64,000 bases of DNA from Peribacillus psychrosaccharolyticus ATCC 23296 (lineage in GTDB: Bacteria > Bacillota > Bacilli > Bacillales > DSM-1321), in assembly GCF_000305495.1 (NCBI RefSeq), contig NZ_AJTN02000183.1:1-64000 (forward strand), in the 5' to 3' direction. Below the pieces are notes generated by a model. It saw only the letters and a list, made by a program, of their open reading frames with translations, was not told the origin of the DNA and ran no database searches. Position 1 is the first letter of the stretch, and each line of letters starts with the position of its first letter. Positions 33,041 to 40,928 of the stretch are shown here, piece by piece. The position numbers and the translations under genes were made by a program.

Positions 33041-33230
33041 AGGCATTTACGCTTGGCTGGATAAAATATAAAAACAATGAATAATAATCAACAAATTCTT
33101 GAACAGTTTATGAACAAGGTTTTTGATAGATGAAAAAATAAGTTTCTTAAATGAGTGTCACTTGCCTAAACTGTGCATAGACTGCTATTACCCATGTAAG
33201 TACTCCTTCAAAAAAAGGAGATGTACCAAT

Positions 33231-33398
33231 ATGTCAGGTGGCCATGAAGGTGTTGGATTTGGTGGAGGTTTTGCTTTTATCGTCGTTTTGTTTATCCTGC
33301 TCATTATTGTAGGAGCTAGCTTTGTAGGCGGCGGAGGTTATGGCGGTGGCGGAGGCTATGGCGGCGGTTACGGCGGCGGCTACGGTGGATGCTGCTAA
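33231..33398 (+). CDS. YjcZ-family sporulation protein
   Basis: A 55-residue protein: a short Gly/His start, one hydrophobic helix (FAFIVVLFILLIIVGASFV) and a Gly/Tyr-rich tail (repeats of GGYGG) ending in Cys-Cys. This is the YjcZ family of small spore-former proteins, possibly spore coat or cortex associated. ATG 33231 is chosen for AAAAAAGGAGATG 8 bases upstream; longer in-frame starts have no ribosome binding site. Confidence 0.88.
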   Translation: MSGGHEGVGFGGGFAFIVVLFILLIIVGASFVGGGGYGGGGGYGGGYGGGYGGCC

Positions 33399-33406
33399 TT
33401 AATTTT

Positions 33407-33444
33407 AAAAAGGTCGATCTTTCATTAGATCGGCTTTTTCTTAT
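33407..33444 (+). terminator. Rho-independent terminator
   Basis: AAAGGTCGATCT pairs imperfectly with AGATCGGCTTT around a TTCATT loop, followed by TTTTTC. Confidence 0.8.
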
Positions 33445-33562
33445 ATACATTAATTCGTTAGAACTGATAATAATTACTAGTTATAGCAGGACGATTAGGG
33501 GTATCAGAGTATCATCCTTCATTTAAGGACACTTTATAGCACTAGTAAGGAGGGTGATATCC

Positions 33563-34078
33563 ATGTTTGGACTAGCGGATATTGTGAAATTCTTGTTGTC
33601 CTTTTTTCTAATTATGCCTTTCATTACGCTTATTCACTTAAGCGGTCATATTTTCTTTGTTTCAATTTTCGGAGGTACAGAAAAGAAAATCTATATTGGA
33701 TGTGGAAAGAAACTTTTCTCGTTTTTGACTATTGAAGTTAGAAAGTATTACTTTTGGAATGGATCGTGTGAATTTAAAAATTTAAAGCATGATAATCGCT
33801 TCACAAACATGATGATTTATATAGGTGGATCTTTATTTAATCTAATTAGCATGCTGCTTGTATATAGCTTGATTTATCAGGATATTATCGAGGGCTCCGT
33901 AGTATGGTATCAGTTTATTTATTTCTCATTTTATGTTATGTTCTTCTCTCTTTTCCCAATGTACTTTGCAGATGGATCACCAAGTGATGGAAAGGCTGCA
34001 GGTCTGGCTTTGAAGAATCAACTTGAGGAAAAAGTAACCGATGATTTGTTTGTGAAGAAACAAGACGACCTGGACTAA
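33563..34078 (+). CDS. M50-like membrane protein lacking the catalytic Glu
   Basis: A 171-residue, multi-helix membrane protein that resembles a minimal site-2 protease (M50). The position of the zinc motif HExxH reads HLSGH (LIHLSGHIFFVSIFGG), keeping both His but not the Glu; a possible second motif is LFPMYFADGSPSDGKAAG, where M50 enzymes have an N/DPxxDG segment. If the relation is right it may bind zinc but should not cleave peptides. ATG 33563 follows AAGGAGGGTGAT. It is alone, with a strong terminator. Confidence 0.68.
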   Translation: MFGLADIVKFLLSFFLIMPFITLIHLSGHIFFVSIFGGTEKKIYIGCGKKLFSFLTIEVRKYYFWNGSCEFKNLKHDNRFTNMMIYIGGSLFNLISMLLVYSLIYQDIIEGSVVWYQFIYFSFYVMFFSLFPMYFADGSPSDGKAAGLALKNQLEEKVTDDLFVKKQDDLD

Positions 34079-34090
34079 CAAATGTCTATT

Positions 34091-34124
34091 CAAAAGAACG
34101 TGCACTGGGCACGTTCTTTTTTGT
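34091..34124. terminator. Bidirectional terminator
   Basis: AAAGAACGTGC pairs with GCACGTTCTTT around a short loop, with A and T runs outside; it separates two convergent genes. Confidence 0.9.
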
Positions 34125-34134
34125 TGCTTATATT

Positions 34135-35667
34135 TTAATAGCTTTCCTTCATTAAGTCATCATGGATTAAGGTATACAAGTCTTCAGCTGGTTTATAATA
34201 CCACTCGTAAAATGCAGTTCGATTACTAGGACCATAGGCTTCGGCGAATGGTTCTTTTTTGTTTAGGAGTTCTTTAAGGACAGCAAAATTTCGAATGGTT
34301 TCATTTGTTATCGCCGCATTGCGCCAATCATCTTCAACTAATGCTTGGTAATACTCAAGTTTTTGCGCATAATCGAAAGCTTGTTTATAGGTATTAATCC
34401 TCCTGAAATGATTATTTACTTCAATTAGTTTCTTCGTTAACTCTGCTCTTACTTTCCTGTTTTTCACTTTCTTTACTATCGAAGCTGCATGTGTGTATTC
34501 TTTATAGGCTTTTTCTTGGGTCGGCGAATTTGGTTCTGGGAAATAATAATACATTCCTTCCTTCTTCACGTTATATAAGTTTCTAAGTTTTGGAACATAA
34601 CTCTCTGCTGATTCAACAGCTTTTCTTCCATTCACTTCATCGCTTGGAGGTGATTGAGACAGTTTTTTAGTTGGAGCCTGAATGCGGCCGTAGCCAAACG
34701 TGCTGTCTTTCCCTTTAGTACCCAAGTCAATTGAAGAGGCAGTTAATTTTGCTGCAAGCTTTTTACCGGATAATCCGGTAGCTTGTTTATAAAGCGCGAG
34801 TGTACCTGTAACAAATGGGGCAGCCATAGATGTCCCGCTATATGTACCAAATCCACCGGGTAACGTGCTATAGATTTTATAGCCTGGAGCAGTGACCGTT
34901 ATTCCACTTCCTCTATTTGAGAAAGTGGCTAAGGAAGTGCTGGTTTTTAATGCTCCGGTACCTATTACGCTTGGGTAACGGGCAGGGTAACTTACATTAA
35001 TCTTCCCTTCATTGCCTGCGGCGGCGACAACAACAATCCCAGCAGCAGCTGCTCTGTCTACAGCTTCCTTAAGATAGAAAATATCCTCATTAATTCCCAT
35101 GCTTAAGTTAATAATGTCCATCTTATTATCGATGCACCAATTTATGGCGTCGATGACATCTGAAACATAACCAGTGCCATCCTTGTTTAATGCTTTTAAC
35201 GCATAGAGTTCTGATTTAGGTGCTACCCCAATCATGCCGAACTTGTTGTCCAATGCACCAATTATTCCAGCAACATGTGTGCCATGACCATTATTATCAC
35301 GATAACTAGTTATACCTTCAATAAATGATTTACCACCAGCAATTCTTAAATCCTTATGAGTCGTATCCACACCTGTATCAATGATGCCAATCTTTACACC
35401 CTTACCGTTATAATTTAGATTCCAAGCTTTTTTTGCCTTAATGGTCGTGACTCCCCACCCAACCTGTTGTCCAGCAATCTGAATGATCTTATCCTCATAA
35501 ACTTGGCCCCCGCTTTTTTTAGCAAGCTTTAAGGCACTTTCCTTACTCTCAATCGTTTGCTGAACAGTTCCAGTTATCACCACATACCGTTTACCAGCAG
35601 CAGTAACAGCCTCTGCACCCGCCAAGACAAAAACAAAAACAATAACCATAGCTAATAGCTGTTTCAT
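34135..35667 (-). CDS. Secreted subtilisin-family serine protease with C-terminal extension
   Basis: A 510-residue S8 peptidase. Residues 1-24 are a signal peptide (LLAMVIVFVFVLAGAEAVTAAG); an inhibitor-like propeptide covers about 25-68. The catalytic triad is Asp97 (IIDTGVD), His128 (NGHGTH) and Ser280 (SGTSMAAP), with oxyanion Asn219 (AAGNEG). The mature domain ends near residue 345, and about 160 charged, helical residues follow with no family I recognise. ATG 35667 follows GGAGGAAAAAT. It should degrade protein outside the cell. Confidence 0.93.
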   Translation of the reverse strand: MKQLLAMVIVFVFVLAGAEAVTAAGKRYVVITGTVQQTIESKESALKLAKKSGGQVYEDKIIQIAGQQVGWGVTTIKAKKAWNLNYNGKGVKIGIIDTGVDTTHKDLRIAGGKSFIEGITSYRDNNGHGTHVAGIIGALDNKFGMIGVAPKSELYALKALNKDGTGYVSDVIDAINWCIDNKMDIINLSMGINEDIFYLKEAVDRAAAAGIVVVAAAGNEGKINVSYPARYPSVIGTGALKTSTSLATFSNRGSGITVTAPGYKIYSTLPGGFGTYSGTSMAAPFVTGTLALYKQATGLSGKKLAAKLTASSIDLGTKGKDSTFGYGRIQAPTKKLSQSPPSDEVNGRKAVESAESYVPKLRNLYNVKKEGMYYYFPEPNSPTQEKAYKEYTHAASIVKKVKNRKVRAELTKKLIEVNNHFRRINTYKQAFDYAQKLEYYQALVEDDWRNAAITNETIRNFAVLKELLNKKEPFAEAYGPSNRTAFYEWYYKPAEDLYTLIHDDLMKESY

Positions 35668-35878
35668 ATTTTTCCTCCATGGCTGATACAGCCTTTTAAT
35701 AATAAACGGGTTTTAAGTGTAAAAAAGAGCGAACAGGAGATGAGAACATGGTGAGTGAAGGGGAGTAAGGAGAAAATTAAAACCAATATTTGGTATTTAT
35801 ATCAAGAATATTGTACCAAAATTCAACTGATTTTAGGGAAGTTTTTTTTATAACAAAGTAAATAAATCAGGCATAAAA

Positions 35879-35890
35879 AAATTTCACTTT
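35879..35890 (+). promoter_or_regulatory. Third copy of the 12-base SigO-type box
   Basis: AAATTTCACTTT is identical to the box upstream of sigO and yvrJ. It points toward the sugar operon, 137 bases before its first gene, but no ATTGAY element lies 10-11 bases upstream here, so it may be coincidence. Confidence 0.3.
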
Positions 35891-35937
35891 AACGCGTAAA
35901 AAAATAGAATGCGAGAAAAGCTTTCATTGTAAATTAT

Positions 35938-35964
35938 CGGATATTTTAATAGTTTTACCGGATA
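35938..35964 (+). promoter_or_regulatory. Direct repeats, candidate AraC-type regulator sites
   Basis: CGGATA occurs at 35938-35943 and 35959-35964, spaced 21 bases (two helix turns). The second copy abuts a weak -35 (35963-35968), with TAAAAT at 35986-35991 as -10. This is the usual arrangement for AraC-type activators; the operon encodes one. Confidence 0.45.
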
Positions 35965-35996
35965 GTTAAAAATGAGTAAGATAGGTAAAATAAAAT

Positions 35997-36010
35997 TGTA
36001 AGCGCTTAAT
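35997..36010 (+). promoter_or_regulatory. Candidate CcpA (cre) site of the sugar operon
   Basis: TGTAAGCGCTTAAT keeps the central TGTAAGCGCTTA of a cre and differs at the last two bases. It overlaps the predicted transcription start. Confidence 0.5.
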
Positions 36011-36027
36011 AAAAGGAGGGAATGCAT

Positions 36028-37302
36028 GTGAAGAAAGTTGGGATGATGGTTTTAGGTGTGTTTTTGCTCTTTGGGTTAGCTGCCTGTAGTAGTGATGAGA
36101 AAACTTCAGGAAGCAGTGAGATTGAATTGACAGTCTGGAATGATTGGACGGAAGAGCGGCCGGAAAATACAGTTTATAGAGACATTATTGCTAACTTCAA
36201 TAAAGAAAATAAAGATATTGAGGTTAAAATTGAAAGTATTCCGCATGATCAATATGAAACAAAGTTGAGGACACAGGCTGCTGGCAAACAACTGCCGGAT
36301 ATGTTCAGGGTTTGGCCAGGCACAAGAATTACTCCTTTAGTAGAAGGAGATGCATTATTGTCACTAAATCCAATTATGGATAAATGGAAAGATAAAATCC
36401 CTGAAGGAATCTTAAAGGATTATGCAGTGGATGGAGAACAATATGCAATTCCCGCTAACATAAGTGAAACTAGTTTGATTTTTTACAATAAAGAGCTTTT
36501 AGCTGAAGCGGGATACGACACCTTCCCGACAACATATGAAGACTGGAAAAAGTTGATTGCAAGTTTAACAGATAAGGATATTACACCGATTGCTCTCGGG
36601 AATAAAGCCATCTGGCCCTTGCAATCTGTTTATATTTCGATGATTGCTGACCGAATTACCGGCAGTGAGTATTTAGCTGATACCCTCAATGGTAAACAAT
36701 CTTTTACGGATGAGCGATTTGTGAAAGCGCTGACTGTTATTGATGAGTTAACCAAGCTGAATGCATTTAATGAAGATTTAAATACAATTGATGAAGCGCA
36801 AGCAAGAACGATGTTCATAAGCGGGAATACAGCTATGCATGTTGCCGGGTCTTGGGCGATTGGTCCGATTCTAAATGATGTGGAAGATGCAGATAATATT
36901 GGGTTGGCACCTTTTCCTGACTTTGGAGGAGAAGGAGAACTTGGAAAAATGACTGGAGCAGCTGGAGGCGGAATCGCATTAAATAGCAGCTTGAGTAAGG
37001 AAAAACAAGAGGCGGCCTTTACTTTTCTCGAGTATTTCTACAATGATGAATTATATCAAAAATTGATGAAAGCCAATATTATTGTCCCCGTTCAAGTAGA
37101 AATGGATGATAGTGTGCCGGGAATATTAAAATCGGCCAACGAATTTGCTCAGGGTGGGGGAATTGCTCCTGTATATGATGCATCATTAACTCCAGAGTTA
37201 ACAGATGTCATTAATAACGGACTCCAATCCATTACTCTCGGTGAAAAAACACCCAAAGAACTGGCAGAAGAAATGCAGAAGGCGTACGAAAAAAATAAAT
37301 AA
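36028..37302 (+). CDS. Sugar ABC transporter substrate-binding lipoprotein (CUT1)
   Basis: A 424-residue extracellular binding protein. The lipobox LFGLAACSS gives the lipidated Cys; the mature part has the family-1 binding-protein pattern (LTVWNDWTEERPENTVYRDIIANFNKENKDIEVKI, then PDMFRVWPGTRITPLVEGDALLSL). It should capture an oligosaccharide for the two permeases downstream. GTG 36028 is preferred to ATG 36022 because GGAGGG is too close to the ATG. First gene of a seven-gene operon that also encodes its own two-component system. Confidence 0.92.
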   Translation: MKKVGMMVLGVFLLFGLAACSSDEKTSGSSEIELTVWNDWTEERPENTVYRDIIANFNKENKDIEVKIESIPHDQYETKLRTQAAGKQLPDMFRVWPGTRITPLVEGDALLSLNPIMDKWKDKIPEGILKDYAVDGEQYAIPANISETSLIFYNKELLAEAGYDTFPTTYEDWKKLIASLTDKDITPIALGNKAIWPLQSVYISMIADRITGSEYLADTLNGKQSFTDERFVKALTVIDELTKLNAFNEDLNTIDEAQARTMFISGNTAMHVAGSWAIGPILNDVEDADNIGLAPFPDFGGEGELGKMTGAAGGGIALNSSLSKEKQEAAFTFLEYFYNDELYQKLMKANIIVPVQVEMDDSVPGILKSANEFAQGGGIAPVYDASLTPELTDVINNGLQSITLGEKTPKELAEEMQKAYEKNK

Positions 37303-37311
37303 AAGAACTAC

Positions 37312-37340
37312 ACAGGTTGCCGGTAAAATCGGCAGCCTGT
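37312..37340 (+). repeat. Intercistronic stem-loop without T run
   Basis: ACAGGTTGCCG pairs with CGGCAGCCTGT (11 bp, one G-T) right after the binding-protein stop. Such hairpins often protect the upstream mRNA and let the binding protein be made in excess of the permeases. Confidence 0.7.
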
Positions 37341-37358
37341 ATGTATAGGAGGGGAATT

Positions 37359-38234
37359 ATGCACCTTGCCAAAAAATCAAAGTTTGCCATAATCATTGGA
37401 CTTCTTCCTGCTCTATTGTTATATACAATATTTGCAATTGTACCAATCCTACAATCCTTTTATTATTCATTGATGGAATGGAATGGATTTTCAGAGATGA
37501 AGTTTGTTGGACTCAGTAATTTCAAAATGCTGTTTCAAGATCCGTTATTTTGGAAGTCAGCAAAAAACAATTTGTTTGTGGTCATTGCATCTGTGCTTGG
37601 TCAAATACCCATTGCGTTAGTCATTGCCCTGCTGCTTAACAGGAAATTAAAGGGCGCCAAGTTTTTTCGAACGATTGGTTTTCTTCCAGTTGTTCTTTCA
37701 ACAGTCGTCATCTCATTAACCTGGAGCCTGATTTATAATACGAAAAATGGGTTGATCAATGAATTACTTAGAACGGTTGGACTTGAGAGTCTCACACAAA
37801 ACTGGCTTGGTGATACGAGCTGGTCAATGATTGCTGTTTGTATTACAGTGATTTGGCAATTTGTTGGTCTCTATTTAATTATCTTTTTAGCGGCTTTGCA
37901 AAACATTCCAGAAGAAGTACTTGAGGCGGCGAAAATCGACGGAGCCTCGGAATGGGTGACAACATGGAAAATTACGATACCTATGATCTGGGATACGATT
38001 ATTGTTGCAGTGATACTTTGTATATCAGGCAGTCTAAGGACATTTGATTTAATTTATGTAATGACTCATGGAGGCCCTGCCCATTCGACTGAGGTCATGG
38101 CTTTGTATATGTTCAATGAAACCTTTAACAAACTACAATATGGGTACGGAAGTGCAGTATCCGTTGTTATTTTCTTTTTTAGTCTGCTGTTAATTTTTAT
38201 TGTAACGAAGTCTATGGGTAAAAAAATGATATAA
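37359..38234 (+). CDS. Sugar ABC transporter permease, MalF/UgpA type
   Basis: A 291-residue permease with six predicted helices and the inner-membrane EAA motif EVLEAAKIDGASEWVTTWKITIPMI that contacts the ATPase. ATG 37359 has TATAGGAGGGG upstream; an earlier in-frame start lies in the intercistronic hairpin and is unlikely. No ATPase gene is in the operon, as usual for CUT1 systems in Bacillus that share an MsmX-type ATPase encoded elsewhere. Confidence 0.92.
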   Translation: MHLAKKSKFAIIIGLLPALLLYTIFAIVPILQSFYYSLMEWNGFSEMKFVGLSNFKMLFQDPLFWKSAKNNLFVVIASVLGQIPIALVIALLLNRKLKGAKFFRTIGFLPVVLSTVVISLTWSLIYNTKNGLINELLRTVGLESLTQNWLGDTSWSMIAVCITVIWQFVGLYLIIFLAALQNIPEEVLEAAKIDGASEWVTTWKITIPMIWDTIIVAVILCISGSLRTFDLIYVMTHGGPAHSTEVMALYMFNETFNKLQYGYGSAVSVVIFFFSLLLIFIVTKSMGKKMI

Positions 38235-38249
38235 AGAGAGGAGCTTAAC

Positions 38250-39131
38250 ATGGAAATAATATTAAAGCCTGATCCAAAACCTAGTAGGCAATCAAACAAA
38301 ACGATTCGAAAAAAATGGGTGAAGAAATCAACCATTTATGCTGCACTCAGTATTTTTGCCATCATAAATGTTTACCCCATCCTTTGGATGGTAATTAACT
38401 CCTTCAAATCAGAAAAAGAATTTACCGTTAATCAATTTGGTTTTCCTAAAGATTTTGTGATTGATAATTATATAAGTGCATGGAATACTGCTAATCTAGG
38501 TATTCTTTTTAAAAATAGTATTTTTATTTGTATTGTTGCAACTCTCATTACCGTGTTCATTGGGGCATTGGCTTCCTATTTTCTCTCTCGATTTACGTTT
38601 AAAATGAATAAAGGTATTTATTCATTTTTCATATTTGGAATGTTGATTCCCATTCATTCAACCCTTGTTCCTATGTTTATTTTGCTTAGAGATCTCGGAT
38701 TATTAAACAGTCCAATCACCTTACTGTTTCCGTATATAGCCTTTCATTTGCCGTTGACAATATTTATCCTGACTAGTTTTATGAAGCAGTTTCCAAAGGA
38801 TATTGAGGAGTCAGCTGTTATGGACGGTGCGGGAATCTTTAGGATTTTTTGGTCCATTATCTTGCCTATGTCTCGTCCAGCCGTTGCAACAGTTGTAATA
38901 TTAAACTTTATCTATAATTGGAATGAATTCTCATTTGCACTCGTCTTAATTAATGATCCAGCTCTTCAGACGCTCCCGCTGGGGCTTGCAAGTTTTGCTG
39001 GACAATTTACCGTTAATTACGGGGCTCAGATGGCTGGTTTGACAATGTCTCTGCTGCCAATTTTAATTTTTTATCTATTGTTAGAAAAGGAAATTGTGAA
39101 AGGAATGACAGCAGGGGCTGTAAAAGGATAA
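38250..39131 (+). CDS. Sugar ABC transporter permease, MalG/UgpE type
   Basis: A 293-residue second permease with six predicted helices and the EAA motif DIEESAVMDGAGIFRIFWSIILPMSRP. The N-terminus has about 28 hydrophilic, basic residues before the first helix. It follows the first permease by 15 bases with AGAGAGGAG as ribosome binding site. Together they form the channel of the importer. Confidence 0.92.
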   Translation: MEIILKPDPKPSRQSNKTIRKKWVKKSTIYAALSIFAIINVYPILWMVINSFKSEKEFTVNQFGFPKDFVIDNYISAWNTANLGILFKNSIFICIVATLITVFIGALASYFLSRFTFKMNKGIYSFFIFGMLIPIHSTLVPMFILLRDLGLLNSPITLLFPYIAFHLPLTIFILTSFMKQFPKDIEESAVMDGAGIFRIFWSIILPMSRPAVATVVILNFIYNWNEFSFALVLINDPALQTLPLGLASFAGQFTVNYGAQMAGLTMSLLPILIFYLLLEKEIVKGMTAGAVKG

Positions 39132-39176
39132 AATAAGATAAAGATAGAGAAAGAGAAAGAGATAAGGGTTGATGGC

Positions 39177-40928
39177 TTGTTTAAAAACTGGGGATTAAAA
39201 AAACAATTTGCCACCGTTTTTATTGTTTTAATTACACTGCCTACCTTGTTATTTGGCTGCATAATCTATTTTCAAACGACAAATACCTTTAAACAGCAAG
39301 TAGAAGATAATACTATGGACAGAATTGAAGTCAATGAGCAGACTTTGCAATCAATTATTTATAGTATTGAAAATATATCTTCATTCATGATTTACGATGA
39401 TAATTTCCGGTCGTTCTTCACTATGTCAGCAGAAGAACGAAAACATGCGGATTATTCACAAATTGTTAAAGGAATTAAGGGCTATTTTACCTTTCAATTA
39501 ATGAGTTTTGATTATATTGATTCGATTACTCTGAAAGCGAAAGATGGTGATACACTGGAATTTGGCAACACAATCCTGGGAACCGAGAAATGGTTAGAGG
39601 AAGAGGCAGCAGCTAAAAAAGGAGCTATACATTGGAGTAACTCCTATTCAGTTTCGACCAGCTGGTCGAGGGTGAAGAACGTAAGCAGTCTTAAACGAGT
39701 TATTAACGATATCAATCAAATTAATGAGCCAATTGGGATGGTGACCATTCGACTTGACTCAACTAAACTGTTTAAAATGATTGAAAAAAAGTTTAATGCA
39801 CAGCCAGGTACTTATTTTGTTATATCTAACACAGGGGATGTCATTTTACATGAAAATCCATCTCTTGTTGGTAAACCGTATCCTAACCGAGAAATTGTCC
39901 AGTTTTCCAATGAGACAAGGAAAAGAGTTATTCATTATAATGAAGACGGTGTAACCTACTTAGGCGTTAAAAAGAAGATTGAGGGGACAGATTGGTATGC
40001 AGCGGTAGTGGTGAATCAGTCTAAGGTAGCAGACGGATTATACAGTATTCGCAGCCTTTTCCTACTCAGCTTTATTGTGTTAATTATGCTTGGAATTATC
40101 GCTTTTATTGGGTTTTATTTTTCGAATATTAAGAGAATAACAGAGCTTACTCAGCAGACCAGACTGTTAGAAAGCCAAAATTTTAATGCTAGAGTACAAG
40201 TTAGTTCTCAGGATGAAATCGGAATATTAGGAATGCGCTTTAATCATTTAGCCATTTCAATCCAACAATATATTAATCGTGAATACAAGTTAAAGATTAA
40301 ACAAAAGGAATCGGAATTAAAAGCCTTACAAAGTCAGATTGATCCGCATTTTCTCTATAATACCCTTGATATGATACGCTGGACTGCTCGTCTTGAGAAT
40401 GCGATGGAGACGGGACAGCTTATTGAACGGTTATCTAAAAATTTTCGAATGAATTTAAGTATGGGCAAAATGTGGGTTCAAATTGAAGAGGAATTAATGT
40501 TTGTGCAGAATTATCTTGAGCTTCAGAAAAGCAGGATGGGACGGAGACTGCATTACTCTATTTATTATGATGATAATGTTAAAGGCTTTTATATAATCAA
40601 GCAGCTTTTACAGCCATTGGTAGAAAATAGTATCCAGCATGGATTTAAAAATCTTCGTGGACAAGGAAAGATTCAAATACGCTGCTACCAAAACGATGAT
40701 GAAATCTGGGTAGATGTCATTGATAATGGTGATGGTTTTCCAAGGAACCTAACCGAAAATGAAACAGGATTTGCACTAAAGAATTTAACTGAACGGCTTA
40801 ACCTTCTATTTGGCCGAGGATTTGGGATGGAAAGGCTGGACAGCGAAATAGGAACATGGATACGACTTAAGATACCAAAGGTTATCGTAGATCATGAAAA
40901 GAATCTGGGTGATGTGAATGACCTATAA
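39177..40928 (+). CDS. YesM-type sensor histidine kinase
   Basis: A 583-residue membrane kinase. First helix about residues 12-32, an extracellular Cache-like domain to about 285, second helix about 287-308, HAMP about 310-365, then a His_kinase domain with the phospho-acceptor His in QSQIDPHFLYNTLDMIRW and ATP-binding ENSIQHGF, DNGDGF. The TTG start at 39177 is weakly supported (AAGGGTTGATGGC upstream), with no better in-frame ATG. It pairs with the AraC-type regulator that overlaps its end by 11 bases and probably senses the sugar outside the cell. Confidence 0.92.
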   Translation: MFKNWGLKKQFATVFIVLITLPTLLFGCIIYFQTTNTFKQQVEDNTMDRIEVNEQTLQSIIYSIENISSFMIYDDNFRSFFTMSAEERKHADYSQIVKGIKGYFTFQLMSFDYIDSITLKAKDGDTLEFGNTILGTEKWLEEEAAAKKGAIHWSNSYSVSTSWSRVKNVSSLKRVINDINQINEPIGMVTIRLDSTKLFKMIEKKFNAQPGTYFVISNTGDVILHENPSLVGKPYPNREIVQFSNETRKRVIHYNEDGVTYLGVKKKIEGTDWYAAVVVNQSKVADGLYSIRSLFLLSFIVLIMLGIIAFIGFYFSNIKRITELTQQTRLLESQNFNARVQVSSQDEIGILGMRFNHLAISIQQYINREYKLKIKQKESELKALQSQIDPHFLYNTLDMIRWTARLENAMETGQLIERLSKNFRMNLSMGKMWVQIEEELMFVQNYLELQKSRMGRRLHYSIYYDDNVKGFYIIKQLLQPLVENSIQHGFKNLRGQGKIQIRCYQNDDEIWVDVIDNGDGFPRNLTENETGFALKNLTERLNLLFGRGFGMERLDSEIGTWIRLKIPKVIVDHEKNLGDVNDL

